Shown piece after piece: positions 9,412 to 19,556 of a DNA stretch of 64,000 bases (position 1 is its first letter; the number at the start of each line of letters is the position of its first letter). This stretch comes from Fluviirhizobium alvei (GTDB taxonomy: Bacteria; Pseudomonadota; Alphaproteobacteria; Rhizobiales; Rhizobiaceae): NCBI RefSeq assembly GCF_030551875.1, contig NZ_JAUOZU010000012.1, positions 62,001 through 126,000 of the forward strand, in the 5' to 3' direction. The translations under genes were made by a program, and so were the position numbers. The notes under the pieces are model-generated. The model did no database searches. It had not been told where the DNA came from and worked only from the letters and a program-made list of their open reading frames with translations.

Positions 9412-9782
9412 AGCGCTTTTTCTGGTTCCTCGTTGCGGGTGCCAGCGGATTTGCCGCCGATGCCGGAATGCTGGCGCTTCTTCTTTACGTGACGCCACTC
9501 GGCCCGTTCGGTGCCCGCATTCTGGCCATTGCCTTCGCGCTCTTTGTCACCTGGTCCATCAACCGGGCAATCACCTTCGGGCGCAGCCGTTTTCCGCTGG
9601 TGGTGGAAGGCGCGCGCTATTCCTCGGTCGGCATCGCTTCTGCCGTGCTGAACTATGGCATCTATGCCGGCATCCTGCTGCTGGTACCAGCGCTTTCACC
9701 GTTGGTGGCTATCGCCATCGCCTCGCTTCTGGCAATGGCTTTTTCCTGGACCGGCTATTCGCGCTTCGTCTTCCAGAAGTAA
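9408..9782 (+). CDS. GtrA family flippase-like membrane protein
   Basis: This is a 124-residue protein with four predicted transmembrane helices, the size and layout of the GtrA family. It shows the characteristic FLVAGASGFAADAGML first helix, the FVTWSINRAITF loop after helix 2 and an FSWTGYSRFVF ending. GtrA proteins are thought to move polyprenyl-phosphate-linked sugars across the inner membrane. Translation starts at a GTG that overlaps the upstream TGA (GTGA), indicating coupling with the GT2 gene. It ends three bases before the convergent oxidoreductase gene, with no terminator in between. Confidence 0.87.
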   Translation: MKRFFWFLVAGASGFAADAGMLALLLYVTPLGPFGARILAIAFALFVTWSINRAITFGRSRFPLVVEGARYSSVGIASAVLNYGIYAGILLLVPALSPLVAIAIASLLAMAFSWTGYSRFVFQK

Positions 9783-9785
9783 TCG

Positions 9786-10772
9786 TCAGATCGTCTCCCA
9801 GCCATCCTTGTCGGATGCGCGGTAAATCGCATCGATGAAGCGCTGGTTGGCGCGGGAATTTTCCAGCGTGACGATTTCTTCCTTCTGACCCAGTGCTGCC
9901 CGTGCGAAGGCCTCGGCCTCGCATTTATACTGGCGGCTGTCCTGGAACCGGAAGATCTGCGATTCATTGTGCCGCTGGTTGGTGAGTTCGATTTCCTCGG
10001 CGCCATAACGGTCGGCATTGAAGGGTGAGCGCACCTCGATGAAGCCCTGATCGCCATGGAAGACCATGACCTGACGCGCCGCCATCTGGGTCGAGATATA
10101 GAAGGTGAGTTCGAAGGTACCGAAATCTGCCTTGACCGAGGAATAGATATCGGTGCCGAATTCCGGATCGCGCTCGGTGACCGCCTGGACCCTGAGCGGT
10201 TCCTGACCGGTGGCGAACCGGGTCGTCATGGTGGGATAGACGCCGATATCGGGCAGGCCGCCGCCGCCGAGCGCCGGGATGTTGCGCATGTTGCCGGGAT
10301 CGCGATTGAAATAGGTGAAGGCGCCCTGCACATGGCGCAACCGGCCGATCGCACCTTCGGCGAGCAGCGAGCGCACCTTCCGCCAGACCGGGGCATAGGT
10401 GACCATATAGGCTTCCGATATCACCACCGCCTTACGATCCCTGACGGCAATCAGTTGATCGATCTCGTCGGCCTTGAGCGCAATCGGCTTCTCGCACAGC
10501 ACATGCTTGCCGGCTTCCGCCGCCTTGAGGCTCCATTCGATATGCTGCGACGTCGGCAGCGGAATATAGACCGCGTCGATCAGATCCGACTGCAGCATCT
10601 CGTCATAGGACCCGAACGCATGCGGTACCGAAAAACGGTCCGCCATCGCGCGTGCATTGTCGATATTGCGCGATGCGATCGCCGTAACCACGCAGTTTTC
10701 CGCATCCTGGATTGCCGGCACCACAAGCTCGCGCCCGATCCGGGCCGTCGACAGAATTCCAAAGCGCAGCAT
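9786..10772 (-). CDS. Gfo/Idh/MocA family oxidoreductase
   Basis: This is a 328-residue NAD(P)-dependent sugar or polyol dehydrogenase-type protein. The N-terminal Rossmann domain begins [20 protein letters not shown], and the family motif around residues 88-96 ([12 protein letters not shown]) contains the conserved EKP. The C-terminal GFO domain provides the substrate site. The ATG at 10772 is preceded by AGGGAGAG at good spacing, so the 12 extra in-frame codons upstream are not needed. Neighbours give no clear pathway, and the substrate is unknown. Confidence 0.88.
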   Translation of the reverse strand: MLRFGILSTARIGRELVVPAIQDAENCVVTAIASRNIDNARAMADRFSVPHAFGSYDEMLQSDLIDAVYIPLPTSQHIEWSLKAAEAGKHVLCEKPIALKADEIDQLIAVRDRKAVVISEAYMVTYAPVWRKVRSLLAEGAIGRLRHVQGAFTYFNRDPGNMRNIPALGGGGLPDIGVYPTMTTRFATGQEPLRVQAVTERDPEFGTDIYSSVKADFGTFELTFYISTQMAARQVMVFHGDQGFIEVRSPFNADRYGAEEIELTNQRHNESQIFRFQDSRQYKCEAEAFARAALGQKEEIVTLENSRANQRFIDAIYRASDKDGWETI

Positions 10773-10927
10773 GTTTCTCTCCCTTGTCTGTTTTGCCGAC
10801 CATAGCATCGAACGGTCTCATTGCAACGCCACCGCTGACGGACGTACCTCAGGACGACAGGTGAATTCCTGCTTGCCCGAATGCCGGTCGCTGCCTATTC
10901 ATGCTGCAAATTTCGATTGGAGCCACC

Positions 10928-11377
10928 ATGAGCCTGACCATCCGCGATGCGACACAAGAAGACGAAGCCGGCTGGCGCGATCTCTGGTCCCAATATCTCG
11001 CCTTCTACAAGGTTGATCTCGCCGACGATGTGACGGCGGCGACCTGGGCCCGGCTGATGAACCCGGCCTCACCGATGTCGGTGCGGCTGGCGATCAAGGA
11101 CGGGGAGATGGCCGGATTTGCGATCCATCTTTCGCATCCCTCGACCTGGGTGAAGAATGAGGATTGCTATCTCGAAGATCTCTTTCTCGTCGAGCGCTTC
11201 CGCGGCCATGGCATCGGCCGTGCCCTGATCGACGACCTGATCGAGCTTTGCCGCAAGAATGGCTGGGCACGCCTCTACTGGCATACGGACGAAGGCAACA
11301 CGACCGCTCGGAAGCTCTACGACACCTATGTGAAGACCGACGGGCATGTTCGCTACCGGATGCGGATTTCATCCTGA
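10928..11377 (+). CDS. GNAT family N-acetyltransferase
   Basis: This is a 149-residue single-domain GNAT. Motif A is visible as YLEDLFLVERFRGHGIGRALI at about residues 78-98 (acetyl-CoA pyrophosphate loop R/QxxGxG/A form). Motif B (WARLYWHTDEGNTTARKLYD) follows. The start ATG at 10928 gives MSLTIRDATQEDEAGWRDLW, the normal beginning of this subfamily. Its stop overlaps the next start (TGATG), so it is coupled with the exonuclease gene. The window holds a clear paralogue at 39589-40032. The acceptor is unknown. Confidence 0.88.
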   Translation: MSLTIRDATQEDEAGWRDLWSQYLAFYKVDLADDVTAATWARLMNPASPMSVRLAIKDGEMAGFAIHLSHPSTWVKNEDCYLEDLFLVERFRGHGIGRALIDDLIELCRKNGWARLYWHTDEGNTTARKLYDTYVKTDGHVRYRMRISS

Positions 11378-11988
11378 TGGATCGCGACAACATCCTTCTG
11401 TTCGTCGATACCGAAACGACGGGCCTGACCCGCGAAGACCGGGTGATCAGCCTCGGCATGGTCGAGCTCGATCTTGAAACCGGAGCGACCTCCTGTCGCC
11501 ACTTGATCTTCAATCCAGGCCGACCCTCAAACCCGTTCGCCGCAGCCGTGCATGGCTATGACGACTGGACTTTGAAGCATCAACCGCTTTTTGCCGATCA
11601 TGCCGAAAGCCTCGTCGAGCCCTTCGATCGCGCAGGCCGGATCTTTGCCCACAATGCGGCCTTCGACGAACGGTTCCTGAAAACGGAATTTGCCATCGCC
11701 GGCCTCACCCTCGCGGACCGGCGCTTCGATTGCACGCTCAAGGCCTACAAGCGAAAGCACAATCTGCCGGGCGGCCTCGACAAGGTTCTCGACCATATGG
11801 GCTTACCGACACGCGGCAAGCAGCACGGCGCGCTTGAGGATGCATGGTTCTGCATGCGGGTGTGGCTCTGGCTCAATGACCTGCCGCTTCCCGCCATGCC
11901 CAACGACCTCAACCGGCAGCCAGAAAACTGGATCGAGCCAGAGATGAAGCCGATCCGCGGCATGCGCAAGATCCTCGGTTCTGTCTGA
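11377..11988 (+). CDS. DEDDh 3'-5' exonuclease, DNA polymerase III epsilon-like
   Basis: This 203-residue protein has all three exonuclease motifs of the DnaQ superfamily: Exo I FVDTETTGL (D11, E13), Exo II AHNAAFDERF and Exo III HGALEDAWF (His and Asp of the DEDDh type). It is shorter than the true replicative epsilon subunit and lacks an obvious C-terminal polymerase-binding tail. It is therefore more likely an accessory exonuclease (RNase T/ExoX-like) than the genuine dnaQ product. It is coupled to the GNAT gene by a TGATG overlap. Confidence 0.82.
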   Translation: MDRDNILLFVDTETTGLTREDRVISLGMVELDLETGATSCRHLIFNPGRPSNPFAAAVHGYDDWTLKHQPLFADHAESLVEPFDRAGRIFAHNAAFDERFLKTEFAIAGLTLADRRFDCTLKAYKRKHNLPGGLDKVLDHMGLPTRGKQHGALEDAWFCMRVWLWLNDLPLPAMPNDLNRQPENWIEPEMKPIRGMRKILGSV

Positions 11989-11999
11989 CGCTTGCGCGA

Positions 12000-12884
12000 T
12001 CAGATCCGGTAGAAATCGACAAAGGCCCGCAGCGCCGGCCGCATCTGTCGCCGTGTCTGGTAGTAGATGTAGAACCCGTCAAACGGCTGGCACCAATCTT
12101 CGAGAACGCGGACCAGACGCCCGTCTTCGAGATAGTCCTCGATCCTCTGTTCGAAGAGATAGGCGATGCCAGTGCCGCCGAGGCAGGCCGAAAGGACCAG
12201 CCTGTCGTCGCCGAGAATGAGCGGCCCCTTGATATCGACCACCAGTTCCTTGCCATCCTTCTCGAACTCCCAGCGGTAGATCCGTCCACTGGAAAAGCGC
12301 CGGCGGATACAGGGAAAACGCAAGAGGTCCTCGGGATGGGCTGGCCGCTCATAGCGCTCGAAGAAGGCTGGCGTCGCCACCACCGCTCCCCGGATCGGCG
12401 GGCAGGCACGAACGGCGATCATATCGTCTTCCAGATGCTCGCCCAGCCGCAGGCCCGCATCGAAACCCTTTTCGACAATATCCTCGAAACGATCGTTGAT
12501 CGCCAGTTCCAGCTCGATTTCGGGATAGAGCGCGAGAAATTCGGCAACGCGCGGGACGATGACGTGATCTGCCGCCAGCCGCGGCAAGGTGATGCGCAAC
12601 GGCCCTGCCGGTGCTAGGCGGCTATCGGCAAGCGTTTCCACCGCGGCCGAAATGTCCCCAAGCGCCGGCTTCAGCGTTTCGAGAAGCCGACGCCCCTCTT
12701 CGGTTGCGGTCACGGCGCGCGTCGTCCGCGCCAGGAGACGTATTCCAAGGCCCTCTTCAAGGGATGCCACCGCATGGCTGACGGCTGATGGAGCGATGCC
12801 TAGAACCTCGGCTGCGCGGCGAAACCCGCCATGATCGACCACCGCGAGAAAAACAGCCAGTTGAGACAATTGCACACGATCCAT
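12000..12884 (-). CDS. LysR family transcriptional regulator
   Basis: This is a 294-residue LTTR. The N-terminal winged helix (FLAVVDHGGFRRAAEVLGIAPSAVSHAVASLE) covers residues 8-40, followed by a type 2 periplasmic-binding-like effector domain with PLRITLPRLAADHVIVPRVA. The ATG at 12884 begins MDRVQLSQL, the usual LTTR N-terminus; a longer frame would run into the divergent promoter. It is divergent from an aldo/keto reductase gene with a 100-base spacer, the classical arrangement for an LTTR and its target. Its inducer is unknown. Confidence 0.9.
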   Translation of the reverse strand: MDRVQLSQLAVFLAVVDHGGFRRAAEVLGIAPSAVSHAVASLEEGLGIRLLARTTRAVTATEEGRRLLETLKPALGDISAAVETLADSRLAPAGPLRITLPRLAADHVIVPRVAEFLALYPEIELELAINDRFEDIVEKGFDAGLRLGEHLEDDMIAVRACPPIRGAVVATPAFFERYERPAHPEDLLRFPCIRRRFSSGRIYRWEFEKDGKELVVDIKGPLILGDDRLVLSACLGGTGIAYLFEQRIEDYLEDGRLVRVLEDWCQPFDGFYIYYQTRRQMRPALRAFVDFYRI

Positions 12885-12984
12885 TGTTCTAACAGATAGT
12901 ACAGTTTGCACTGAATTGCACGACTTATCGCTGAAGAAGAGACGCTCTATCCTGGCGCCATCATCCGAATTACAGGAGACGGAC
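12885..12984. promoter_or_regulatory. divergent LysR / aldo-keto reductase control region
   Basis: This 100-base spacer separates the LysR start (12884, minus) and the reductase start (12985, plus). It holds the repeat TGCACTGAATTGCA at 12907-12920, partly palindromic and a candidate LysR site. It also holds an AGGAGAC ribosome site just before the reductase. Operator assignment is inference from position. Confidence 0.4.
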
Positions 12985-13983
<999 letters not shown>

Positions 13984-14052
13984 ATACTCCAAAAGCACGT
14001 AGCGGGCCTGACGACGGCCTGCTAGGTTCGCGGCCAAACAGGGGAGTATGGA

Positions 14053-15003
14053 ATGCAGAAACGCATGCTTGGCCGCACCGGTCTCTCGATCGCGCCGGTT
14101 GTCTTTGGCGGTAATGTCTTTGGCTGGACGGCGGATGAAACGACGTCATTCGATCTGCTCGACGCCTTTTTCGAAGCCGGTTTCAACACCATCGATACGG
14201 CCGATGTCTATTCGTCCTGGGTGCCGGGCAACGTTGGCGGCGAGTCCGAAACGATCATCGGCAACTGGCTGAAACGAGGATCTGTCGCCCGCGACAAAGT
14301 CACGATCGTCACCAAGGTCGGCTTCGACATGGGAGAAGGCAAGACCGGGCTTTCTGCAGCCCGGGTCCGGCAGGCAATCGACGAATCCTTGAAGCGCCTC
14401 GGAACTGATTATGTCGATCTCTATCTCGCCCATACGCCGGATGCCGAGACGCCCTATGAGGAAACGCTTTCGGCTTTCGCGCGCCTGAAGGAAGAGGGCA
14501 AGATCCGCTCATTCGGTTGTTCCAATCTCGATGCGGAGCAGCTGGCCGCCTCATTTGAGGCCGCCCAAAGCGCCGGGTTGCCGCGTTACGATGTGCTGCA
14601 GCCGGAATACAATCTCTATGCCCGCGACCGTTTCGATGGTGCGCTGTCCGATCTCTGCATCCGGGAAGAGATCGGCGTCATCAGCTATTTCGCACTCGCC
14701 TCCGGCTTTCTGACCGGCAAATACCGCAAGCCGGAAGACCTGCAAGGCAGCGCGCGCGGCGAAGATCTCGGTGATTATTTTACACCGCGCGGCATGGCAA
14801 TCCTGGCCGCACTCGATGCGGTTGCTGCCGAGACGCAAACCAGTCCGGCCACCGTTGCCATCGCCTGGGCCGCCGCTCGGCCGGGCATCACAGCGCCCAT
14901 CGCGTCCGCGACCTCGCTCAACCAGATCAAGAGCCTGATCGCAGCGGGGACCCTTGAGCTTTCAGCCGAGCAGATGCAGCAGCTGAACGAAGCGAGCGCC
15001 TGA
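14053..15003 (+). CDS. aldo/keto reductase
   Basis: This is a 316-residue aldo/keto reductase, not a close copy of the upstream one. The tetrad is seen as Asp/Tyr in NTIDTADVYSSW, Lys in TIVTKVGFDMG and His in LAHTPD. The C-terminal cofactor-binding segment PGITAPIASATSLNQI is typical of the family. The gene starts at 14053 with GGGGAGT eight bases upstream. It may be read together with the reductase at 12985 or from the 69-base gap. It is followed by a bidirectional terminator. Confidence 0.92.
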   Translation: MQKRMLGRTGLSIAPVVFGGNVFGWTADETTSFDLLDAFFEAGFNTIDTADVYSSWVPGNVGGESETIIGNWLKRGSVARDKVTIVTKVGFDMGEGKTGLSAARVRQAIDESLKRLGTDYVDLYLAHTPDAETPYEETLSAFARLKEEGKIRSFGCSNLDAEQLAASFEAAQSAGLPRYDVLQPEYNLYARDRFDGALSDLCIREEIGVISYFALASGFLTGKYRKPEDLQGSARGEDLGDYFTPRGMAILAALDAVAAETQTSPATVAIAWAAARPGITAPIASATSLNQIKSLIAAGTLELSAEQMQQLNEASA

Positions 15004-15049
15004 CCAGATAGGGCCGCTCCGGCTACCCACTTATACTTCATGACATGCA

Positions 15050-15078
15050 AAAGCCGCCGGGTTTCATCCGGCGGCTTT
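15050..15078. terminator. bidirectional rho-independent terminator
   Basis: An 11-base-pair hairpin (AAAGCCGCCGG pairing with CCGGCGGCTTT, 7-base loop) sits between the convergent reductase and pheT genes. T-rich flanks occur on both strands, so it can end both transcripts. Confidence 0.85.
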
Positions 15079-15097
15079 AACTTTGCATCGATCGAAA

Positions 15098-17521
15098 TCA
15101 GGCGCGCAGGCTGCCACCGGTCGATTTCTCGACATTGGCAACGATGCGGGCCGTCAAGGCCTCGAAATCCTCATCCGTCAGCGTCCGGTCTGCCGGCTGG
15201 ATGGAGACCTCGATGGCGACCGACTTACGGCCTTCCCCGACTGATGCGCCTTCGAAAACATCGAAGACGGTGACGCCGGTGATCAGCTTGCGATCGGCGC
15301 TCGTTGCCGCCTTGATGATGGCACCGGCCTCGACCGATTTCTCGACAACGAAGGCGAAGTCGCGCTTGACCATCTGGAAGGGCGAGAGATCCAGCGCCGG
15401 CTTGGTGCGGGTGGCCTTCTTCTTCGGTTCCGGCAGGGCATCGACATAGATCTCGAAGCCGCAGAGCGTGCCCGAGACATCCAGCGCTTCCAGCGTTTTC
15501 GGATGGAATTCACCGAAGGTGCCGAGAATGACCTTGGGGCCCGCCTTGATGGTTCCGGAACGACCGGGATGGTACCATTCCGGCCCGCCCTGTTCGATCT
15601 GGACATTGCTCATCGGAATGCCGCAGGCTTCCAGAACCGCAAGCGCATCGGCCTTGGCATCGAAGACATCGACCGGCTTGCCGCCACCCTTGGTGGCATT
15701 TGCCCACATGCGGCCTGCGCCCGCGAGCGAAGCGGTGCCGCGGCGGATGCCGCCCGCGACGCGACGCTGGCCTTCCGGCCGGTCGTTCTCATAGGTACCG
15801 GACACTTCGAAAATTGCCACATCGCCGAAACCGCGATCCGCATTGCGCTGGGCAGCAGACAGAAGGCCCGGCAAAAGCGACGGACGCATGTCGGACATAT
15901 CGGCGGCGATGGGGTTGGCGAGCTTGAGGGCCGCGCTGCCGCCACCAAAGAGCTTTGCCTGTTCTTCGGAGATGAAGGACCAGGTGACCGCTTCCAGCAT
16001 GCCGCGCGAAGCAAGCGCACGTCGGGCCGAGCGGGTGCGGATCTGCAGCGTGGTGAGGATGCGACCATTGACCGAGCGGGTCGGCGGCAGCGGTTCTGGC
16101 TTGATCTTGTCGACGCCATGCATGCGCATGACTTCCTCGACGAGATCCGCCTTGCCATCGACATCCGGGCGCCAGGACGGCACGGAAACCTTGGCTGCCT
16201 TGTCATCGCCCGAAAGGATCTCGAAACCGAGCGCCGAAAGGATCTGGCGCGACTCATCATTGGAGACGGTGAGGCCCGTCAGACGCTTCACTTCCGAATA
16301 GGGGAAATCGACGATCTTCTTCTGATGACCCTTGTAGCCTGTGACCTTCTTTTCAGCGGCGACGCCGCCGCACATTTCGAGCACCAGCTCGGTGGTACGC
16401 TCGAGGCCCGGGACCATATACTCCGGATCGACCCCACGCTCGAAACGGTAGCGGGCATCGGTGATGATGCCGTGGCCGCGACCGGTCTTGGCAATGTTGA
16501 TCGGATCCCAGAGAGCGGACTCGATCAGCACATTGACCGTGTTCTCATCGCAGCCGGAATGTTCGCCCCCCATGATGCCGCCGATGGATTCGACACCATT
16601 GTCATCGGCGATGACGACATTGTTCGGGTTGAGCTTGTAGGTTCGGGTGTCGAGCGCGAGGATCTCCTCGCCTTCCTTTGCCCGACGCACAACGAGCGCG
16701 CCCTTGACCTTGTCAGCGTCGAAAACATGCATCGGTCGGCCCTGGTCAAAGGTCATGTAGTTGGTGACGTCGACGAGGGCGGAGATCGGGCGCAGGCCGA
16801 TGGCCAGCAGCCGCTGCTGCATCCATTTCGGGCTCGGGCCGTTCTTGACGCCGCGCACGAGGCGATAGGCGAAACCGGGGCAGAGATGCTCCTCGAGTTC
16901 GAGCTTGACCTCATGCGGGGTTTCGCCTTCGACCTTGAAAGCCGGCGCCTTCGGCGCTTTCAGCGTGCCGAGACCGGAGGCTGCCAGATCACGGGCAATG
17001 CCATAGACGGACGTGCAATCCGGACGGTTCGGCGTCAGGTTGATCTCGATGACCGGATCGTCAAGGCCCGCGTAAGATGCGAAGGACGTACCGACCGGCG
17101 CATCCTCGGGCAGATCGATGATGCCGTTATGGTCGTCGGAAATGTTGAGCTCCTTTTCGGAGCACATCATACCGTGGCTTTCGACACCGCGGATCTTGCC
17201 GACCGAGAGCGTCACGTCGATGCCCGGAACATAGGTGCCGGGACGCGCGAGTGCACCAACGAGGCCGGCGCGCGCATTCGGAGCGCCGCAGACGATCTGT
17301 ACCGGCTTGCCGTCGCCGGCATCAACGGTCAGAACCTTGAGCCGGTCGGCTTCCGGATGCTTGTCCGCCGTCAGGATCCTGGCGATGACGAAGGGCTTGT
17401 AGGCCGCCTTGTCATCGACATCCTCGACTTCGAGGCCGATCGCGGTCAGGCGCTCGCAGATCTCGTTGAGCGTGGCATCGGTATCCAGATGGTCCTTGAG
17501 CCAGGAGAGTGTGAATTTCAT
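15098..17521 (-). CDS. pheT: phenylalanine--tRNA ligase beta subunit
   Basis: This 807-residue subunit is the normal bacterial full length. The order is an N-terminal tRNA-binding OB domain (about 40-150, with [18 protein letters not shown]), the B3/B4 editing region, the B5 domain, the catalytic-like core and the C-terminal FDX-ACB (anticodon-binding) domain. With PheS it forms the alpha2-beta2 enzyme charging tRNA-Phe. It starts 13 bases after the pheS stop. The ATG at 17521 precedes the conserved [16 protein letters not shown]. Confidence 0.98.
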   Translation of the reverse strand: MKFTLSWLKDHLDTDATLNEICERLTAIGLEVEDVDDKAAYKPFVIARILTADKHPEADRLKVLTVDAGDGKPVQIVCGAPNARAGLVGALARPGTYVPGIDVTLSVGKIRGVESHGMMCSEKELNISDDHNGIIDLPEDAPVGTSFASYAGLDDPVIEINLTPNRPDCTSVYGIARDLAASGLGTLKAPKAPAFKVEGETPHEVKLELEEHLCPGFAYRLVRGVKNGPSPKWMQQRLLAIGLRPISALVDVTNYMTFDQGRPMHVFDADKVKGALVVRRAKEGEEILALDTRTYKLNPNNVVIADDNGVESIGGIMGGEHSGCDENTVNVLIESALWDPINIAKTGRGHGIITDARYRFERGVDPEYMVPGLERTTELVLEMCGGVAAEKKVTGYKGHQKKIVDFPYSEVKRLTGLTVSNDESRQILSALGFEILSGDDKAAKVSVPSWRPDVDGKADLVEEVMRMHGVDKIKPEPLPPTRSVNGRILTTLQIRTRSARRALASRGMLEAVTWSFISEEQAKLFGGGSAALKLANPIAADMSDMRPSLLPGLLSAAQRNADRGFGDVAIFEVSGTYENDRPEGQRRVAGGIRRGTASLAGAGRMWANATKGGGKPVDVFDAKADALAVLEACGIPMSNVQIEQGGPEWYHPGRSGTIKAGPKVILGTFGEFHPKTLEALDVSGTLCGFEIYVDALPEPKKKATRTKPALDLSPFQMVKRDFAFVVEKSVEAGAIIKAATSADRKLITGVTVFDVFEGASVGEGRKSVAIEVSIQPADRTLTDEDFEALTARIVANVEKSTGGSLRA

Positions 17522-17534
17522 CTCTTAATCCTCC

Positions 17535-18620
17535 TTACACGCTCAGGCCGCCGAACAGCGTCGGCACGTCGAGCGGGCGGAAACCGTAATGGCTCATCCA
17601 GCGCACATCGGCATTGAAGAAGTCTCTCAGGTCCGGCATGCCGTATTTCAGCATGGCGATACGATCGAGCCCCATGCCCCAGGCAAAGCCCTGATATTCA
17701 TCAGGATCGAGACCGCCGGCGCGCAACACGTTCGGGTGAACCATGCCGCAGCCGAGAATTTCCATCCAGTCCTTGCCCTCGCCGAACTTGACGATCGGAC
17801 CGGACGAGCGATCGCACTGGATATCAACCTCGAACGACGGTTCGGTGAAGGGGAAGAAGGACGGCCGGAAGCGCATCACGACATTGTCGACCTCGAAGAA
17901 GGCCTTGCAGAATTCCTCGAGAATCCAGCGCAGATGGCCGACATTGGCGGTCTTGTCGATGACGAGGCCTTCGACCTGATGGAACATCGGCGAATGGGTG
18001 GCGTCACTGTCCTGCCGGTAGGTCTTGCCGGGAATGACGATGCGGATCGGCGGCTTCTGTGCTTCCATGGTGCGCACCTGCACCGGCGACGTGTGTGTGC
18101 GCAGTACCTTGCGCTCACCCTTCTCATCCGGCTGGAGGAAGAAGGTGTCGTGCATCTCGCGGGCCGGATGGCCTTCGGGGAAGTTCAATGCCGTGAAATT
18201 GTAATAGTCGGTCTCGACATCAGGACCTTCGGCGATCGAGAAGCCCATGTCGGCGAAGATCGCCGTGATTTCATCGACGATCTGGCTGATCGGATGAATG
18301 CGGCCGCGTTCGGCTGGCGAGGAGCGGACCGGCAGCGAGACATCGACGGTTTCGCGGGCGAGCCGTTCGGCGATCGCCTGATCCTTGAGCGCCGCCTTGC
18401 GGGCGGTGATCGCTTCGGTCACCTCGTTCTTGAGGAGGTTGATCGCGGCACCGCGGGTCTGTCGCTCTTCCGGGCTCATGACGCCCAGCGTCTTCAGAAG
18501 CTCGGAAATGGAACCCTTCTTGCCGAGCGCGTTGACGCGAACGGCTTCGATCGACGGTTCGTCTGCGGCGGCGGCAATGTCCGCCAGGAGGGAGGTCTTC
18601 AATTGGTCGAGATCAGACAT
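17535..18620 (-). CDS. pheS: phenylalanine--tRNA ligase alpha subunit
   Basis: This is a 361-residue catalytic subunit of phenylalanyl-tRNA synthetase. An N-terminal coiled coil (residues 1-90) is followed by the class II core with the signatures [26 protein letters not shown] and motif 2 [14 protein letters not shown], ending with motif 3 [18 protein letters not shown]. It heads the pheST unit on the minus strand. Its start lies only about 40 bases downstream of a strong hairpin terminator that follows rplT, leaving little room for an independent promoter (see findings). Confidence 0.98.
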   Translation of the reverse strand: MSDLDQLKTSLLADIAAAADEPSIEAVRVNALGKKGSISELLKTLGVMSPEERQTRGAAINLLKNEVTEAITARKAALKDQAIAERLARETVDVSLPVRSSPAERGRIHPISQIVDEITAIFADMGFSIAEGPDVETDYYNFTALNFPEGHPAREMHDTFFLQPDEKGERKVLRTHTSPVQVRTMEAQKPPIRIVIPGKTYRQDSDATHSPMFHQVEGLVIDKTANVGHLRWILEEFCKAFFEVDNVVMRFRPSFFPFTEPSFEVDIQCDRSSGPIVKFGEGKDWMEILGCGMVHPNVLRAGGLDPDEYQGFAWGMGLDRIAMLKYGMPDLRDFFNADVRWMSHYGFRPLDVPTLFGGLSV

Positions 18621-18655
18621 CGATGCTGCTCACTGAATTGCGATCGCGGCGGGTA

Positions 18656-18691
18656 AAGAAAAACCCGCGCCAGCCCTGCCAGCGCGGGTTT
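18656..18691 (-). terminator. terminator or attenuator between rplT and pheS
   Basis: On the minus strand AAACCCGCGC pairs with GCGCGGGTTT around an 11-base loop, followed by a TTTTTC tract, a strong intrinsic terminator. A preceding 7-base-pair stem (TTCCCAA with TTGGGAA) abuts it. No Phe-rich leader peptide was found. Confidence 0.82.
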
Positions 18692-18724
18692 CCCAATAAA
18701 GATGCTCGTTTGGGAAGCGCTGGC

Positions 18725-19129
18725 TTACTTGACCGCGCTTTCAAACTCGTTGGTCGTGCCCTTGTCCTTCAGGTAGGACAGAGCCTTCTTGGAGGCTTCG
18801 ACGAGCGCGCCGAAAGCTTCCGACTGGGTGATCGCCATGTTCGACAGAACCTTGCGGTCGACTTCGATGCCAGCCTTGTTGAGGCCGTCGATGAAGCGGC
18901 CGTAGGTCAGGCCATGCTCGCGGACGGCAGCATTGATGCGCTGGATCCACAGAGCGCGGAAATTGCGCTTCTTGACGCGACGATCGCGCGTTGCATACTG
19001 CATCGAACGATCGACGGCAGCCTTCGCAGCGCGGATGGTGTTCTTGCGGCGGCCGTAGAAACCCTTGGCTGCCTTCAAAACCTTGTTATGCTTGGCGCGG
19101 GAGACGACGCCTCTCTTTACACGTGCCAT
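18725..19129 (-). CDS. rplT: 50S ribosomal protein L20
   Basis: This 134-residue basic protein begins [30 protein letters not shown], the invariant L20 N-terminus. It binds 23S rRNA early in 50S assembly and in many bacteria represses its own operon. It follows rpmI by 35 bases on the minus strand and is followed by the strong terminator at 18656-18691. Confidence 0.99.
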   Translation of the reverse strand: MARVKRGVVSRAKHNKVLKAAKGFYGRRKNTIRAAKAAVDRSMQYATRDRRVKKRNFRALWIQRINAAVREHGLTYGRFIDGLNKAGIEVDRKVLSNMAITQSEAFGALVEASKKALSYLKDKGTTNEFESAVK

Positions 19130-19164
19130 TTCATGATCTCCTTAAAACAACAAAAACCGCAGTC

Positions 19165-19368
19165 TCAGAGACCGTTCGGCAGATAATTCTTGATCACCTT
19201 GCGGCCATCTGGTTCAGCAAGAACCATGGTACCGCGGGCGTCGCGAATGAACTTGTTGGTACGCTTGATCATGCCATGGCGCTTGCCAGCGGCGGCGGCC
19301 TTCACCTTGCCGGTCGCGGTGATCTTGAACCGCTTCTTGGCAGACGATTTCGTCTTCATCTTGGGCAT
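19165..19368 (-). CDS. rpmI: 50S ribosomal protein L35
   Basis: This 67-residue basic protein with [20 protein letters not shown] and KRHGMIKRT is standard L35. It is the first gene of the rpmI-rplT unit. The bases upstream (19369-19556) hold no gene and should contain the promoter. infC, usually adjacent, lies 3.6 kb further upstream here. Confidence 0.99.
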   Translation of the reverse strand: MPKMKTKSSAKKRFKITATGKVKAAAAGKRHGMIKRTNKFIRDARGTMVLAEPDGRKVIKNYLPNGL

Positions 19369-19556
19369 TTTGCTACTCCGTTTTTCTCAATTGTGTGAAA
19401 CAGATTGACGAGATCCGTTTCGAGCGTGAAGAACGGCCACGGCATGCCCTGCCGGACCGTTCGGACGGGCGCTTATAACCGCAGGGCCGACAAAGCGCAA
19501 CCGGTGCGCGGAGGAATCTTTTCAGCGCTCTGGCAACCGGCCCGAACAGGGCGCGA

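Noticed and set aside
15503-17617. Long open frame of 704 codons on the plus strand opposite pheT
   Set aside because: It is a shadow of the GC-rich pheT codon pattern with no family sequence.
18621-18724. Phe-rich leader peptide attenuation of pheST
   Set aside because: No short frame with several Phe codons and a start with ribosome site was found.
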